Of a stretch of DNA of 64,000 bases, positions 53,203 through 63,388 are shown in pieces. Made by a program: the position numbers and the translations under genes. The stretch spans positions 1 to 64,000 of the forward strand of contig NZ_JALNUR010000020.1 of assembly GCF_026540895.1 (NCBI RefSeq), given 5' to 3'. The notes beneath the pieces are model-generated. The model was not told where the DNA came from, made no database searches, and was given only the letters and a program-made list of their open reading frames with translations. Source of the DNA: Sphingomonas sp. GM_Shp_1. Its GTDB lineage: Bacteria > Pseudomonadota > Alphaproteobacteria > Sphingomonadales > Sphingomonadaceae. Within the stretch, counting starts at the first letter, position 1. Every line of letters begins with the position of its first letter.

Positions 53203-54602
53203 GCCAGAGCCTCCACCGCCGCGCGAAAGGCATCGCCCCGCGCTTCATAATCACGAAACTGGTCGAAGCTGGCACAGGCGGGCGACAGCAGCACCGTGTC
53301 CCCCGACCGCGCCGCCGCCGCCGCATGGGCGACCGCCGCCTCCAGCGTGCCGGATTGCTCCACCACGGGCACCTTGCCCTTCAACAGATCGTAGAAGAGC
53401 GGGGCCGCCTCACCGATCGTATAGGCCGCGACGACGTGGTCCAGATGGGCCGCGCAGGCGTCGAGATCGTCGCCCTTGCGCTTGCCGCCGACGATCCAGT
53501 GCACGCGCGGGAATGCGGCGAGCGCGGGCGAGGTGGATTCGGGGTTGGTCGCCTTGGAATCGTTGACGAAGGCCACGCCGTTCCGGGTCGCGACATGCTG
53601 CATCCGGTGCGGCAGGCTGGCATAGCTGGCGAGACCTGCCTCAATTGCGTCCTCGCCGATCCCCAACGCGCGGGCTACGGCGATGGCGGCCTGCGCGTTC
53701 TGGGCGTTATGCGGGCCTTGCAGCGCGGGCCAACGGCTCTGGTCGAGCGGGGCGTCGGGGGCGATCGTCACGAGATCCTCCGCGCGTCCGGCCAGACCTT
53801 GGGCGATATTGGCCGAAGCTTCGTCACCCGTGCCGACCACCGCCACATGCCCTGCCGACTGCATCGCGAACAGCCGCGCCTTGGACGCCGCATAGCCTGC
53901 GAAGCCGTCATAGCGGTCGAGGTGATCGGGTGTGATGTTGAGCAGCACCGCCACGTCGCAGTCGAGGCTCTGCGTCAGGTCGATCTGATAGCTGGACAGC
54001 TCCAGCACATAGACCCCGCCCTCGGGCAGAGGCTCCTGTCCCAGGATCGGCAGGCCGATATTGCCCCCCATCAGGGTCGGCACGCCCGCCGTCTTCAGGA
54101 TGTGGTGGACCAGCGCGGTGGTGGTCGACTTGCCGTTGGTGCCGGTGATGCCGACGACCTTGTGCGGCGGCAGGTCGTGCCGCGCCTGGGCGAAGAGTTC
54201 GATGTCGCCGATCACCGGCACCCCCGCCGCGCGCGCCGCAGCGGCGAGGGGGTGGGTGTTGAGTGGTACGCCCGGCGACACGACCAGTGCGTCGAAGCCG
54301 GACAGGTCATCGAGCGGTGCGATCTTCAAATCCTCCCCGGCACGGGGAGGGGGACCGCCAGCCGCAGGCTGGTGGTGGAGGGGGGCTTCGGCAAAGGACT
54401 CGCCCAGTGGCACGCCCCCTCCACCAGCTTCGCTGGTCCCCCTCCCCGTGCCGGGGAGGATAGCCTCACGCTTGTCGGGCTCGCTATCCCACGCCACCAC
54501 GCTCGCCCCGCCTGCGAGCAACGCCGAAACACTCGCGGCGCCGGAGCGTGCGAGCCCCAGCACCGCGTAACGTTTCCCCGCCCAGTCGCGCGACGTGATC
54601 AT
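53199..54602 (-). CDS. murD: UDP-N-acetylmuramoylalanine--D-glutamate ligase with in-frame repeat insertion
   Basis: 467 residues. The N-terminal UDP-MurNAc-Ala domain starts [20 protein letters not shown]. The P-loop is [20 protein letters not shown], then [20 protein letters not shown], and the C-terminal domain has [11 protein letters not shown]. Between [13 protein letters not shown] and [15 protein letters not shown] lie residues 48-91, encoded by a family A palindromic repeat. That insert is Gly/Pro-rich and absent from ordinary MurD. Without it the length is ~423, close to the usual 430-450. Overlaps mraY and ftsW by 4 bases. Confidence 0.95.
   Translation of the reverse strand: MITSRDWAGKRYAVLGLARSGAASVSALLAGGASVVAWDSEPDKREAILPGTGRGTSEAGGGGVPLGESFAEAPLHHQPAAGGPPPRAGEDLKIAPLDDLSGFDALVVSPGVPLNTHPLAAAARAAGVPVIGDIELFAQARHDLPPHKVVGITGTNGKSTTTALVHHILKTAGVPTLMGGNIGLPILGQEPLPEGGVYVLELSSYQIDLTQSLDCDVAVLLNITPDHLDRYDGFAGYAASKARLFAMQSAGHVAVVGTGDEASANIAQGLAGRAEDLVTIAPDAPLDQSRWPALQGPHNAQNAQAAIAVARALGIGEDAIEAGLASYASLPHRMQHVATRNGVAFVNDSKATNPESTSPALAAFPRVHWIVGGKRKGDDLDACAAHLDHVVAAYTIGEAAPLFYDLLKGKVPVVEQSGTLEAAVAHAAAAARSGDTVLLSPACASFDQFRDYEARGDAFRAAVEALA
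54330..54461. repeat. family A palindromic repeat inside murD coding sequence
   Basis: 132 bases, exactly 44 codons. The ends are TCCTCCCCGGCACGGGGAGG and CCTCCCCGTGCCGGGGAGGA, as in the intergenic copy at 19580. The inner hairpins are CCAGCCGCAGGCTGG and CCACCAGCTTCGCTGG. It contains no stop codon in the murD frame and does not change that frame. Confidence 0.92.
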
Positions 54603-55669
54603 CGCAGCTTCAACGTCGACAGGCCCGCCAGCGCCAGCACGAAGGCGATGATCCAGAAGCGGATCACCACCGTCGGCTCCGACCAGCCGAGCTGTTCGAA
54701 ATGATGGTGGATCGGCGCCATGCGGAACACGCGCTTGCCGGTCCGCTTGTAGAAGAAGACCTGGATGATCACCGACATCGCCTCGACCACGAACAGGCCG
54801 CCGATGATGCCCAGCACGATCTCGTGATGTGCGACGACCGCGATGGTGCCGAGCGCGCCGCCCAGCGCCAGGCTGCCGGTATCGCCCATGAACACCGCCG
54901 CCGGGGGCGCGTTGAACCACAGGAACGCCAAGCCCGCCCCGACCACTGCGCCGCAAAAGATGGCCAGCTCACCCGCGCCCGGCACATGCGGGATGCCGAG
55001 ATAATCGGCGAACTTCACATTGCCCGCCAGGTAGACGATGACCATGAACGCGACGCTGGCGATGATCACCGGCATCGTCGCCAGCCCGTCCAGCCCGTCG
55101 GTCAGGTTCACCGCATTGCCGAACGCGACGATCGTGAAGGCGGCGAACAGCGGGTAGAAATAGCCGAGATCGATATACATGCGCGAGGTGAAGGGCAGGT
55201 AGAGATGCGGCCCGTTCTGCCCCATGACGATCCATGCCGCGATCCCGGCGATCGCGAATTCCAGCAACAGCCGGGTCCGCCCCGAGATACCGGCGGTCGA
55301 GGCTTTCCGTACCTTGTCATAATCGTCGAGGAACCCGATCGCGCCGAAGCCAAGCGTCACGAACAGGCACGCCCAGACGAACGGGTTGAACACGTTCATC
55401 CAGATCAGGATCGACAGCGTCATACTGGTCAGGATCATCAGCCCGCCCATGGTGGGCGTACCGCGCTTGGCGAGGTGGGTCTGCGGCCCGTCGGCGCGGA
55501 TCGGTTGCCCCTTGCCCTGGCGGACGCGCAGCCAGCCGATGAAGCGCGGCCCGATGATCAGGCCGATGAACAAGGCGGTCGCCACCGTCGCCCCGGTCCG
55601 GAACGACTGGTAACGGATGAGGTTGAGAAGCCCCGGAAAACCGAGATGCTCCGCGATCCAGTACAGCAT
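54599..55669 (-). CDS. mraY: phospho-MurNAc-pentapeptide transferase MraY
   Basis: Makes lipid I from UDP-MurNAc-pentapeptide and undecaprenyl phosphate. 356 residues, about ten membrane helices. Signatures: [26 protein letters not shown] (Asp pair), [19 protein letters not shown] and the C-terminal [15 protein letters not shown] with three His. The start overlaps the murF stop by one base (TAATG). Confidence 0.97.
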   Translation of the reverse strand: MLYWIAEHLGFPGLLNLIRYQSFRTGATVATALFIGLIIGPRFIGWLRVRQGKGQPIRADGPQTHLAKRGTPTMGGLMILTSMTLSILIWMNVFNPFVWACLFVTLGFGAIGFLDDYDKVRKASTAGISGRTRLLLEFAIAGIAAWIVMGQNGPHLYLPFTSRMYIDLGYFYPLFAAFTIVAFGNAVNLTDGLDGLATMPVIIASVAFMVIVYLAGNVKFADYLGIPHVPGAGELAIFCGAVVGAGLAFLWFNAPPAAVFMGDTGSLALGGALGTIAVVAHHEIVLGIIGGLFVVEAMSVIIQVFFYKRTGKRVFRMAPIHHHFEQLGWSEPTVVIRFWIIAFVLALAGLSTLKLR

Positions 55670-57048
55670 TAGCCTTGCGCCCCGCCCGTTCGCCGCTCGT
55701 CACGAAGGGCCGTCACCACGCGCGACAGCCCCACTCCGTTCGATCCCTTGATCAGCACCACATCGTCGGGCGTCATGATCGAAGCCAGCGCCTCATGCGC
55801 GGCCTTAGCATCGGTCACATGGACGAAATCCACCCGCCCCTCAAGCGCAGCCGCCAGCGGGGCCATCGATTCACCGACCAGCAACGCCCGTTCGACGCGC
55901 GCCGCCAGGATCGGTTCGGCGAGCCCGGCATGATAATCGGCGGAATCCTCGCCCAATTCGCGCATCTCGCCCAGCACCGCGACATGCCGTCCCGGCTCCT
56001 CCGCCAGCACCGCCAGCGTGGCGCGCATCGAGGCGGGATTGGCGTTGTAGCTTTCGTCGATGATCAGCGCGCCGTTGCTCGCCCGGAACCGCGCGCCGCG
56101 ACCGGCAAGCCCACCCAGTTCGGCCAAGGCCAGTCCGGCCAGCCCCAGGTCGCCGCCCGCCGCATCGACCGCCGCCAGTACGGCAAGGGCATTGGACACC
56201 CAATGCTGCCCCGGCTGGGACAGGGTGAAGTTCAGTTCCCGGTCGCCCAGTCGCGCGGTCACGAAGCTGCCCCCCATCGGCCCGCGCATCGCCTCGACCG
56301 CACGGACATCGGCGGCGGGATCGAAGCCGAAGGTCACGATGCGATCCGCATGGGGCCGCGCCGCCGCGATCAGGCGGTCGCGATGCGGGCTGTCATAGGG
56401 GACGATGGCGGTGCCGCCGGGCTGAAGCCCCTGGAATATCTCACCTTTGGCGTCGGCGATGGCGGACTCGTCGGGGAAGAATTCGGTATGCGCGGGCGCG
56501 ATGGCGGTGACGATCGCGATGTGCGGGCGGACCATCGCGGTCAGCGCGGACAGCTCGCCCGCATGGTTCATCCCCATCTCGAACACGCCCGCCCGCACGT
56601 CGCGCGGCATCCGCGCAAGGCTGAGCGGCACGCCGGTATGGTTGTTGTAGCTCTTGACCGAGCGATGCACCCCGCCCCGCCAGCCACGGTCCAGGGCGGC
56701 GAACAGCGCTTCCTTGGCGCTGGTCTTGCCGACCGATCCGGTGACGCCGATGATCGTCGCATCGGTCCGCGCCCGCGACGCACGCGCCAGATCCTCCAGC
56801 GCATGGAAGCTGTCGGCAACGCGAACATGGGGATGGTCGGTATCGTCGCTGACCAGCGCCCCCGCCGCCCCTTGCGCAAAGGCCTGGTCGAGGAAGCGGT
56901 GCCCGTCGGTCGCATCGCCCCGCATCGCGACGAACAGGTCGCCGGGTCCGACCTCGCGGCTGTCGAAGGCGACGCCCGACACGGCGAAGTCGGCAGACGC
57001 GGTGCCGCCGGTCGCGGCGGCGATCTCCTGCGCGGTCCACAGGATCAT
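55669..57048 (-). CDS. murF: UDP-MurNAc-tripeptide--D-alanyl-D-alanine ligase
   Basis: 459 residues. N-terminal MurF domain ([20 protein letters not shown]), P-loop [19 protein letters not shown], central [16 protein letters not shown] and [16 protein letters not shown]-terminal [20 protein letters not shown] and [14 protein letters not shown]. Adds D-Ala-D-Ala from Ddl. ATG 57048 overlaps the stop of the 43-codon ORF upstream by 4 bases. Confidence 0.96.
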   Translation of the reverse strand: MILWTAQEIAAATGGTASADFAVSGVAFDSREVGPGDLFVAMRGDATDGHRFLDQAFAQGAAGALVSDDTDHPHVRVADSFHALEDLARASRARTDATIIGVTGSVGKTSAKEALFAALDRGWRGGVHRSVKSYNNHTGVPLSLARMPRDVRAGVFEMGMNHAGELSALTAMVRPHIAIVTAIAPAHTEFFPDESAIADAKGEIFQGLQPGGTAIVPYDSPHRDRLIAAARPHADRIVTFGFDPAADVRAVEAMRGPMGGSFVTARLGDRELNFTLSQPGQHWVSNALAVLAAVDAAGGDLGLAGLALAELGGLAGRGARFRASNGALIIDESYNANPASMRATLAVLAEEPGRHVAVLGEMRELGEDSADYHAGLAEPILAARVERALLVGESMAPLAAALEGRVDFVHVTDAKAAHEALASIMTPDDVVLIKGSNGVGLSRVVTALRDERRTGGAQG

Positions 57049-57176
57049 GGGCGCTCCCCGCCCGACTTGGCACCATAATGAAGCGACAGCTTGGGACGCG
57101 CGCGAACGGGCGTTTCCGGCTGTTCGGCTTCCGTCTTCTGCACCGGGGGCGTCTTGGTCGTGGCCTTTCCGCTCAT
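57045..57176 (-). CDS. 43-residue ORF between murE and murF
   Basis: The ATG overlaps the murE stop by 4 bases (ATGA) and the TGA overlaps the murF start by 4 bases (ATGA), so it is wired into the operon exactly like its neighbours. The product is hydrophilic, Lys/Thr/Pro-rich (TTKTPPVQKTEAEQPETPVR) with a basic C-terminal half ([18 protein letters not shown]). No membrane helix, no Cys. No family recognised. It might be a translational coupler or a small divisome or Mur-ligase partner. Confidence 0.65.
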   Translation of the reverse strand: MSGKATTKTPPVQKTEAEQPETPVRARPKLSLHYGAKSGGERP

Positions 57177-58603
57177 GCCGCGCACTCCCGCGCGACCGTG
57201 ACATCGTCGAAGGGCAGGACGAGGTCGCCGACGATCTGGCCCTGCTCATGCCCCTTGCCCGCGATCAAGACGATATCCTGCTCGCCCGCCTCGGCGATGG
57301 CGGCGGCGATGGCGGCGCGGCGGTCGCCGATCTCGATCGCGCCGGTCGCCCCGCGCATCACCTGCGCGCGGATCGCGGCGGGGTCTTCGTTGCGGGGATT
57401 GTCGTCGGTCACGATCACCCGGTCGGCATGCATCGAGGCGACCTGGCCCATCACTTCGCGCTTGCCCGAATCGCGGTCGCCGCCCGCACCGAACACCACG
57501 ATCAGCCGCCCGCCCGCATGGGGCTTGAGCGCCGCGATCGCCGCTTCGAGCGCATCGGGGGTATGCGCATAATCGACATAGACGGGCGCGCCGCTCCGCG
57601 CGATCGCCGCGCGCTCCAGCCGCCCGCGCACCGGCTGCAACCGGGCGAGGTTCGCGATGGTCGCCGCCACCTCACCGCCCGTCGCCAGCACCAGCCCGGC
57701 CGAGACCAGTGCATTGGCCGCCTGATAGGCACCGATCAGCGGCAGTTGCACCTTGTGGATGATGCCATGCTCGTCCTCGATCACCAGCCCCTGCCCCAAC
57801 AGGGTCGGATGCCGCTCGACCAGTTTCAGCGTCGATCCGCGCGTGCCCACCGTCACCAGCCTGTTGCCCCGCGCGCGCGCCAGGTCGATCACCCGCCCGC
57901 TCTCGACATCGTCGGCCCAGACGACCGCCGTGCCGGTGGGCGACAGCACCTCGGAGAAAAGCCGCATCTTGGCCGCCAGATAGGCGCCCATATCGCCGTG
58001 ATAGTCCAGATGATCGCGCGACAAATTGGTGAAAGCCGCCGCCGACACTTCCAGCCCCTCGGTGCGATACTGGGTCAGGCCGTGGCTCGATGCCTCGAAC
58101 GCCAGATGGGTCACACCCTCGCGCGCCAGCCCGGCGACATTGGACAAGAACGTCACGACATCGGGCGTGGTCAGACCGGTATAGGTTCGCTCGTCGGCGG
58201 TTGTGACGCCGAGCGTTCCGATCGAGGCGGCGTGATGCCCCGCCATCCGCCAGAGCTGCCGCGTCATCTCGACGGTCGAGGTCTTGCCGTTGGTGCCGGT
58301 CACCGCCACCGCGGTCGCCGGGAAGGGCGCGAAGAACGCCGCCGCCAGCCGGGCGAAGGCCGCGCGCGGTTCGTCCGAGGCGATATGGACCGCGCCCTCG
58401 ACCCTCACGCCGGGCCGCGCGACAACCGCCACCGCGCCGCTGCGCACCGCATCGGCGATGAAGTCCTCGCCATTCACCCGCGCGCCCTGAAACGCACCGA
58501 AAATCGTACCCGGCGCGACCTTGCGATGGTCGATCGCGAAACCGGAAACGAGGGCGTCACCGCCCTCGCCCATATCTTGCCCGGTCAACTGGTTCAGCTT
58601 CAT
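57173..58603 (-). CDS. murE: UDP-MurNAc-L-Ala-D-Glu--meso-DAP ligase
   Basis: 476 residues. P-loop VTGTNGKTSTVEMTRQLW, the central FTNLSRDHLDYHGDM motif and the C-terminal specificity motif TDDNPRNEDP. The DNPR form indicates meso-diaminopimelate rather than lysine as substrate, as expected for a Gram-negative. ATG 58603 follows GAGGGTGG. A much longer reading in this frame lies in ftsI and is an artefact. Confidence 0.96.
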   Translation of the reverse strand: MKLNQLTGQDMGEGGDALVSGFAIDHRKVAPGTIFGAFQGARVNGEDFIADAVRSGAVAVVARPGVRVEGAVHIASDEPRAAFARLAAAFFAPFPATAVAVTGTNGKTSTVEMTRQLWRMAGHHAASIGTLGVTTADERTYTGLTTPDVVTFLSNVAGLAREGVTHLAFEASSHGLTQYRTEGLEVSAAAFTNLSRDHLDYHGDMGAYLAAKMRLFSEVLSPTGTAVVWADDVESGRVIDLARARGNRLVTVGTRGSTLKLVERHPTLLGQGLVIEDEHGIIHKVQLPLIGAYQAANALVSAGLVLATGGEVAATIANLARLQPVRGRLERAAIARSGAPVYVDYAHTPDALEAAIAALKPHAGGRLIVVFGAGGDRDSGKREVMGQVASMHADRVIVTDDNPRNEDPAAIRAQVMRGATGAIEIGDRRAAIAAAIAEAGEQDIVLIAGKGHEQGQIVGDLVLPFDDVTVARECAA

Positions 58604-58613
58604 GCCGCCACCC

Positions 58614-60332
58614 TCATCGTCCATCCACCGGCGGCGCCTTGGGGTCCTGCCACAGGGTCGGCAGGATGTCGGACACATCCACGTCCTTGGTCGCGTCCGG
58701 CACGACGCCCAGCATCGCGCCGACCCGCGTGATCGTCCGCCCGACCACGGGGGCGGCGTTCCAGGCTGCGGTCTTCCACCCGAACGTCTCCTTCGTACCC
58801 TTTGGCGAGTCGAGCATCGCCAGGACCACATAGCGCGGCGCGTCCATCGGGAACGCCGCCGCGAAGGTAGCGACGTTGCGCGACCGATCATAGCCGCCCG
58901 CCACCGCCGCCTCGGCCGTGCCCGTCTTGCCCCCGACGCGGTAGCCCGGCGCATCGCCCTTGCGCCCCGTGCCGCGCATCACGATCAGGCGCAACATCTG
59001 CCGCATCCGCGCGCTGGTCGCCTCGCTCAGCACCCGGCGCCCGGCGGCCGCATGCCCCGGCTCGACCTTCATCAGCGTCGCGGGCCGCCAGATGCCGCCA
59101 TTGACCAGTGCGGCATAGGCCGACGCCAGGTGCAACGGCGTCACCGCGATGCCATGCCCATAAGCGGTCGTCATCGTCGTCGTCCGCGCCCAATAGGTGG
59201 GCAGCAGCGGACGGCCCTTCTCGCGCAGTTCGATATCGGGCTTGGTGTCGAAGCCCAGCTTCTTGAACATCGCCTGCATCCGCTGCGGCCCGATCTCGTC
59301 GGCGATGCGCGCGGTGGCGATGTTGGACGAATAGATCAGCGTCTCGGCCATGTTCAGCCAGCGCTTCGGATCACCCTGCTCGTCATGGATGGTATAGCCG
59401 CCGACCTTCAGTGGATGGGTCGCATCGAAACGCCGCGCCATCGAGGTGACGACGCCATTCTCCATCGCCGTCGCCATGGTGATCGGCTTGAAGGTCGACC
59501 CCAGCTCGAACACGCTCTGCGTCGTGATGTTGCGCAGTTCCTCGGTACCCGCCATGCCCACGCGATTGGGATTGAAGGTGGGCAGCGAAACCATCGCGAT
59601 CACCTCGCCGGTGTGCACGTCCAGGATGATGCCGCCACCGCCGCGTGCCGCGAAGGTGTTCATCGCGCGGCCCAGTTCGCTCTCCAGCGCGGCCTGGGCG
59701 CGGGTGTCGATCGACAGCGCGACGGGCTTGCCCGCATGGGCCGGGCTGAGCAGCCGCTCGTCGAGCACGCGCTCCATGCCGCTCATCCCGTGCCCATCGG
59801 TCGACAGGAAGCCCAGCGCATGCGCCGCCAGCGTGGATTGCGGATAGAGACGCTGCGTCTCGCGGTCGAAGACCAGGCCCGGCTCGCCGATGGCGTTGAC
59901 CTGCTCGACCAGCCCGGGGCTGGCACGGCGTTGCAGATAGACGAAATTCGCCTTGCGGGTCAGCTGGTTGTAGAACCAGGCCTGATCGCCGCGATCGGGC
60001 ATCAGCGCGGCGAGGCGCGCGGCGATCTCCATCGGATCGCCGATCAGCTTCTTCGGGTGGACCGCAATGGTCCAGCTATCGATCGTGCGGGCCAGCGGCG
60101 CGCCGTTGCGATCGACGATGTCGCCCCGCGCGGCCAGCGTCGCGGTACGCGCCGCCGCATCGGCGGGCCCCGCGAACACCGCCAGCATCATCAGCCGCCC
60201 GATCACGACGAACACCGCCGCGCCGAACAGCATCATCAGCATCATCAGGCGCATATGCGTCGTCGCGACCAGCGCATGGCGCTGGCCGGCGGTACGTTGG
60301 GTTCCGGCGGGACGGGCGACGAGTACGCTCAA
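58614..60332 (-). CDS. ftsI: septal transpeptidase FtsI (PBP3)
   Basis: 572 residues. One N-terminal membrane helix at about 30-52, the PBP dimer domain (ARGDIVDRNGAPLARTID), then the transpeptidase: GSTFKP holds the catalytic Ser and Lys, YSSNIAT is the SxN motif and VGGKTGTAE the KTG motif. The TTG start overlaps the ftsL stop by 4 bases (TTGA), supporting this unusual start codon. Confidence 0.95.
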   Translation of the reverse strand: MSVLVARPAGTQRTAGQRHALVATTHMRLMMLMMLFGAAVFVVIGRLMMLAVFAGPADAAARTATLAARGDIVDRNGAPLARTIDSWTIAVHPKKLIGDPMEIAARLAALMPDRGDQAWFYNQLTRKANFVYLQRRASPGLVEQVNAIGEPGLVFDRETQRLYPQSTLAAHALGFLSTDGHGMSGMERVLDERLLSPAHAGKPVALSIDTRAQAALESELGRAMNTFAARGGGGIILDVHTGEVIAMVSLPTFNPNRVGMAGTEELRNITTQSVFELGSTFKPITMATAMENGVVTSMARRFDATHPLKVGGYTIHDEQGDPKRWLNMAETLIYSSNIATARIADEIGPQRMQAMFKKLGFDTKPDIELREKGRPLLPTYWARTTTMTTAYGHGIAVTPLHLASAYAALVNGGIWRPATLMKVEPGHAAAGRRVLSEATSARMRQMLRLIVMRGTGRKGDAPGYRVGGKTGTAEAAVAGGYDRSRNVATFAAAFPMDAPRYVVLAMLDSPKGTKETFGWKTAAWNAAPVVGRTITRVGAMLGVVPDATKDVDVSDILPTLWQDPKAPPVDGR

Positions 60333-60829
60333 CGCCGCCGCCGCGATTCGCTCTTGGCCCCCTTCAGGATGTCGCCCAGCGTCGTGTCGGACAGAAGCTG
60401 GCGGTCGAGCATCGCCACGGCCTGCGGACGCACCTTGGCGACGGCGGCGGTGGTCACGACCGGCTGGGTGACCGGAACCGACTGGGCGGGAACGAGCAGC
60501 GCGGCGGTCTGGACGGCACCGGTAGCAGGCCCGCGCGTCACGTCCAGCGAGGCGAGCTGCGCCTCGTCACCCACGAACTGCCCCGCCACCGGCGCGGTCA
60601 GCGCCAGCGTGTCGCCGTTCCACTTTTCCAGCTGGACCAGATTGGCGCGGGTGTCGAACTCGGTTTCCAGCGCGCGAATGTCGCGCTCAGCGGTGCGGAT
60701 GCGCGCATTGACGTCGTCGAGCTTCTTGCGCTCGGCCGCCACCTGCAAGGACACCAGGTAAAAGCCCAGGACGACCGCGACGCAGCTCCCGAACCAACCG
60801 ATCCCCTTCAACCGATACGCCGCCGTCAT
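60329..60829 (-). CDS. ftsL: cell division protein FtsL-like
   Basis: 166 residues. A short cytoplasmic N-terminus is followed by one membrane helix at about 13-30 ([18 protein letters not shown]), then a periplasmic coiled coil ([40 protein letters not shown]). The C-terminal ~85 residues are an Ala/Val/Pro tail that is longer than in E. coli FtsL. Identity rests on topology plus position between rsmH and ftsI. Confidence 0.88.
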   Translation of the reverse strand: MTAAYRLKGIGWFGSCVAVVLGFYLVSLQVAAERKKLDDVNARIRTAERDIRALETEFDTRANLVQLEKWNGDTLALTAPVAGQFVGDEAQLASLDVTRGPATGAVQTAALLVPAQSVPVTQPVVTTAAVAKVRPQAVAMLDRQLLSDTTLGDILKGAKSESRRRR

Positions 60830-61815
60830 ACGCCCAACTCCTGACCCAACTCGCCCCCCGGCGCCCGTCCCAAACCCGTCCCGTGTCCCGCCGACCAGGC
60901 GGGTGATTCCGTTCGTGTCGCGAACCGCAGCGTCGCCGATCGCGCGCGCGGATTGCGGGCCAGCTCGACCTCGCCCGCGCGGATCGCCTTGCCGACATTC
61001 GTGAAGCTGGGCGCGCGCGCCGCCGCCTGTTCGGGCAGGTGTCGCGAGCCGCCCGGCATTTGCCCGGCGCGTTCGCGGAAGAAGCGCTTGACCATGCGAT
61101 CTTCCAGACTGTGGAAGGTCACCACCGCCAGTCGCCCACCGGGCTTCAACGCCCGCTCCGCCGCCGCCAGACCGTCGGCCAGTTCGTCCAGCTCGCGGTT
61201 CACATGGATGCGAATCGCCTGGAAGGCCCGCGTCGCCGGGTCCTTCTTGTCATGCGGACGATAGCCCAGCGCGCGACGCACCACGGCGGCCAGCTCGCCG
61301 GTGCGGGTCAGCGGACGCGCGGCGACGATCGCCTGCGCTACCCGGCGCGAACGCGGCTCCTCGCCATAATGATAGAGGACGTCGGCGATCGCGCCCTCGT
61401 CGGCGGTGTTGAGGAAGTCCGCCGCCGATTCGCCGTCCTGCGCCATGCGCATGTCGAGCGGACCGTCGCCCTGGAACGAGAAACCACGCTCCGCCTGATC
61501 GAGCTGCATCGAGGATACGCCGATGTCGAGCACGACGCCGTCGACCGGCGCGCCCAGTTCCTGGTCCAGCCCTGAGAATTCGCGGTGGATCAGGGTCAGC
61601 CCCGGTTCGGCGGCGACCAGCGCCTGGCCGTTGGCGATGGCGTCGGGATCGCGGTCGAAGGCGATGACCTTCGCCCCCTGCCCCAGCATCGCACGGGTAT
61701 AGCCGCCCGCGCCGAACGTGCCGTCGACATGCGTCTCGCCGGGGGCGATGGCGAGCGCGTCGAGCACTTCGTCGAGCAGGACCGGGATATGGGGGGCGTC
61801 GGGCATCACGCTCAC
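60826..61815 (-). CDS. rsmH: 16S rRNA m4C1402 methyltransferase RsmH
   Basis: 329 residues from GTG 61815, which overlaps the mraZ stop by 4 bases; ATG 61806 is the alternative. [13 protein letters not shown] opens the protein, [16 protein letters not shown] is the SAM site, [20 protein letters not shown] and [20 protein letters not shown] are family signatures, and the [14 protein letters not shown] motif lies near the C-terminus. Confidence 0.95.
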   Translation of the reverse strand: MSVMPDAPHIPVLLDEVLDALAIAPGETHVDGTFGAGGYTRAMLGQGAKVIAFDRDPDAIANGQALVAAEPGLTLIHREFSGLDQELGAPVDGVVLDIGVSSMQLDQAERGFSFQGDGPLDMRMAQDGESAADFLNTADEGAIADVLYHYGEEPRSRRVAQAIVAARPLTRTGELAAVVRRALGYRPHDKKDPATRAFQAIRIHVNRELDELADGLAAAERALKPGGRLAVVTFHSLEDRMVKRFFRERAGQMPGGSRHLPEQAAARAPSFTNVGKAIRAGEVELARNPRARSATLRFATRTESPAWSAGHGTGLGRAPGGELGQELGV

Positions 61816-62336
61816 AGCGCGATCCCCTTTTCCTGGCAATGGAAACGCGCGGCCGAGATCATCTTCGGGGGCAGACCCGGCGTGTCGACCAGCGTCTTGG
61901 GGTCCCAGATTTCGATATAGTCGAACGTGCCCCAGAAAAAGGCATGGCCCGCGATCCCGGCATGGAAGCGGGGAAAGCCCGGCATGATGAACCGACCCGA
62001 CCCGTCGAACGGCACCGCCTCGCCATTGGCGAGGTCGCGCTTGATATTGTAATCGATCCGGCCATCGGGCCCGCGCGACATTTCGGTCCGCGCGTCGAGT
62101 TCCTTCTTCAGCACGGCGACATAACCCGGATCATAAGCGATCAGACAACGCTCGGTTTCGTGGACCGCGATGATGATGGTCCCGCCATCCTTTCCGTCGG
62201 GGCGCGGCGCATTCTGAGCCAGCGTGGAGCGGAGTGCATTGGGGATGGCGACGCGGCCCTTGTCGTCGACAAGGCCGATGCCACTTCCCTGATACAAACC
62301 CCTTTCGGACACGCCAACCTCGCCCATGGCGCGCAT
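61812..62336 (-). CDS. mraZ: dcw cluster regulator MraZ
   Basis: 174 residues from ATG 62336. ATG 62327 and GTG 62312 (the latter with GGCGAGG before it) are alternatives. Two SpoVT-AbrB-like halves, each with a DKGR-type core: [18 protein letters not shown] and the degenerate [14 protein letters not shown] in the second. It binds DNA upstream of its own operon in other bacteria and represses it. First gene of the cluster. Confidence 0.93.
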   Translation of the reverse strand: MRAMGEVGVSERGLYQGSGIGLVDDKGRVAIPNALRSTLAQNAPRPDGKDGGTIIIAVHETERCLIAYDPGYVAVLKKELDARTEMSRGPDGRIDYNIKRDLANGEAVPFDGSGRFIMPGFPRFHAGIAGHAFFWGTFDYIEIWDPKTLVDTPGLPPKMISAARFHCQEKGIAL

Positions 62337-62811
62337 GCCCCACCGTTTCGGAACCCGACCCGCGCCGCATCCCGACCATTTCTGGATAACAGTGAGCCTG
62401 CCCCTCTGTTGGAAATGGGTTTACCTATAGCGCAGGCGGGAGGCAACGGGATTTTTGGGGATAACCGGGGAAACCACTCCTAAAACACGGAATATGCGAC
62501 GAACGGCTGGGCGACGGGCGGGATCACACCATCGGCGAAGTATCGGCAGAGTGACGAAATTAAACCTCGGAGGCGGGCTTTCCCCGATTTTCCCCGGCTA
62601 TTTCGAGGGGCACGAAGAAAATATACATCATGACGTGCATTAACCATGAATGGAGCATGGAGGAGCAGCGTTCGGTCAGGAATCGGGCCAGACATACGGC
62701 CGAAAGAGCCGCCGCGCATCGCCGACTTTCCCGATTCTCAGTGAGTCCCGCCGCCCCTATCGCGCTTTGGGCGGCCTCTACATTTTAGGGCCGATCAACA
62801 TTCGCGCAGCT
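62337..62811. other. 475-base region upstream of mraZ without a recognised gene
   Basis: Less GC-rich in places (62600-62660 is AT-rich). It must contain the dcw promoter(s). I searched for the T-G-G-G-type direct repeats of MraZ operators and for the conserved core of RNase P RNA, which often precedes mraZ in alphaproteobacteria, and found neither. Short ORFs on both strands lack family features or ribosome sites. Confidence 0.5.
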
Positions 62812-63020
62812 CCTTCTTCCCTCTTCCCTGGATAGGGGAGAGGGTTAGCGAAGCTTGCCAGCCTGCTGGCTAGCGCAGCTTGGGTGAGGGGTTGAGCGAG
62901 CCACAGGCTCGCGCGCTCGCTCGTGCGAGCGCAGCACCCCTCACCCAGCTCCGACTAAGCCTTTGCTTTCGCAAAGACCAAGTCTGCGCAACCCTCTCCC
63001 CTCTGCGAGGGGCGAGGGAA
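62812..63020. repeat. family B palindromic repeat (~209 bp), inverted copy
   Basis: Same sequence as 34381-34580 in reverse: GCCAGCCTGCTGGCTAGCGC, AGCTTGGGTGAGGGG, then CACCCAGCTCCGACTAAGCC and AGACCAAGTCTGCGCAACCC. A Gly/Cys-coding-looking middle (CTCGCGCGCTCGCTCG) differs between the two copies. Confidence 0.85.
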
Positions 63021-63047
63021 AAGAGCGGCGTATCTGATCGCCCCGCG

Positions 63048-63326
63048 TCAGCGTGCGGGGTCGGCGGGGGCCTGGGCGTTGACCGGCGCGGGGGCGATGC
63101 CCAGTTCGGCCAGCGGCTCGTTGCTGGGCGTGGCGGTGCTGTTGGTCATGGCCATGTCGGCCACCATGTTGGACTGGGCCGCGCCGGCGGCGGCGACCGG
63201 CGGCTCGTCACGATTGAGCGAGCCGAGGATCGTGCTGGCGATCGCGATCAGCAGGATAACCGAAGCCAGGCCGATCATACCGACTTTCACGCGCTGCATG
63301 ATATGATGATGGTCGGGTGATTTCAT
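63048..63326 (-). CDS. small single-pass membrane protein
   Basis: 92 residues from ATG 63326. A His-rich cytoplasmic start (SPDHHHIMQRVK) is followed by one membrane helix at about 14-34 (VGMIGLASVILLIAIASTIL) and a Pro/Ala-rich periplasmic tail. No family recognised. It lies 62 bases downstream of the cysteine synthase gene and may be cotranscribed with it. Confidence 0.72.
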   Translation of the reverse strand: MKSPDHHHIMQRVKVGMIGLASVILLIAIASTILGSLNRDEPPVAAAGAAQSNMVADMAMTNSTATPSNEPLAELGIAPAPVNAQAPADPAR

Positions 63327-63388
63327 GAATGCGATATTGTAACCTGCGTCAGGCCTTCTGTCGACCTTTGGGCCGAGGCGACCATCGC

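Noticed and set aside
62337..62811. Possible rnpB or MraZ operator upstream of mraZ
   Set aside because: The conserved RNase P RNA core and the T-G-G-G direct repeats were looked for on both strands and not found.
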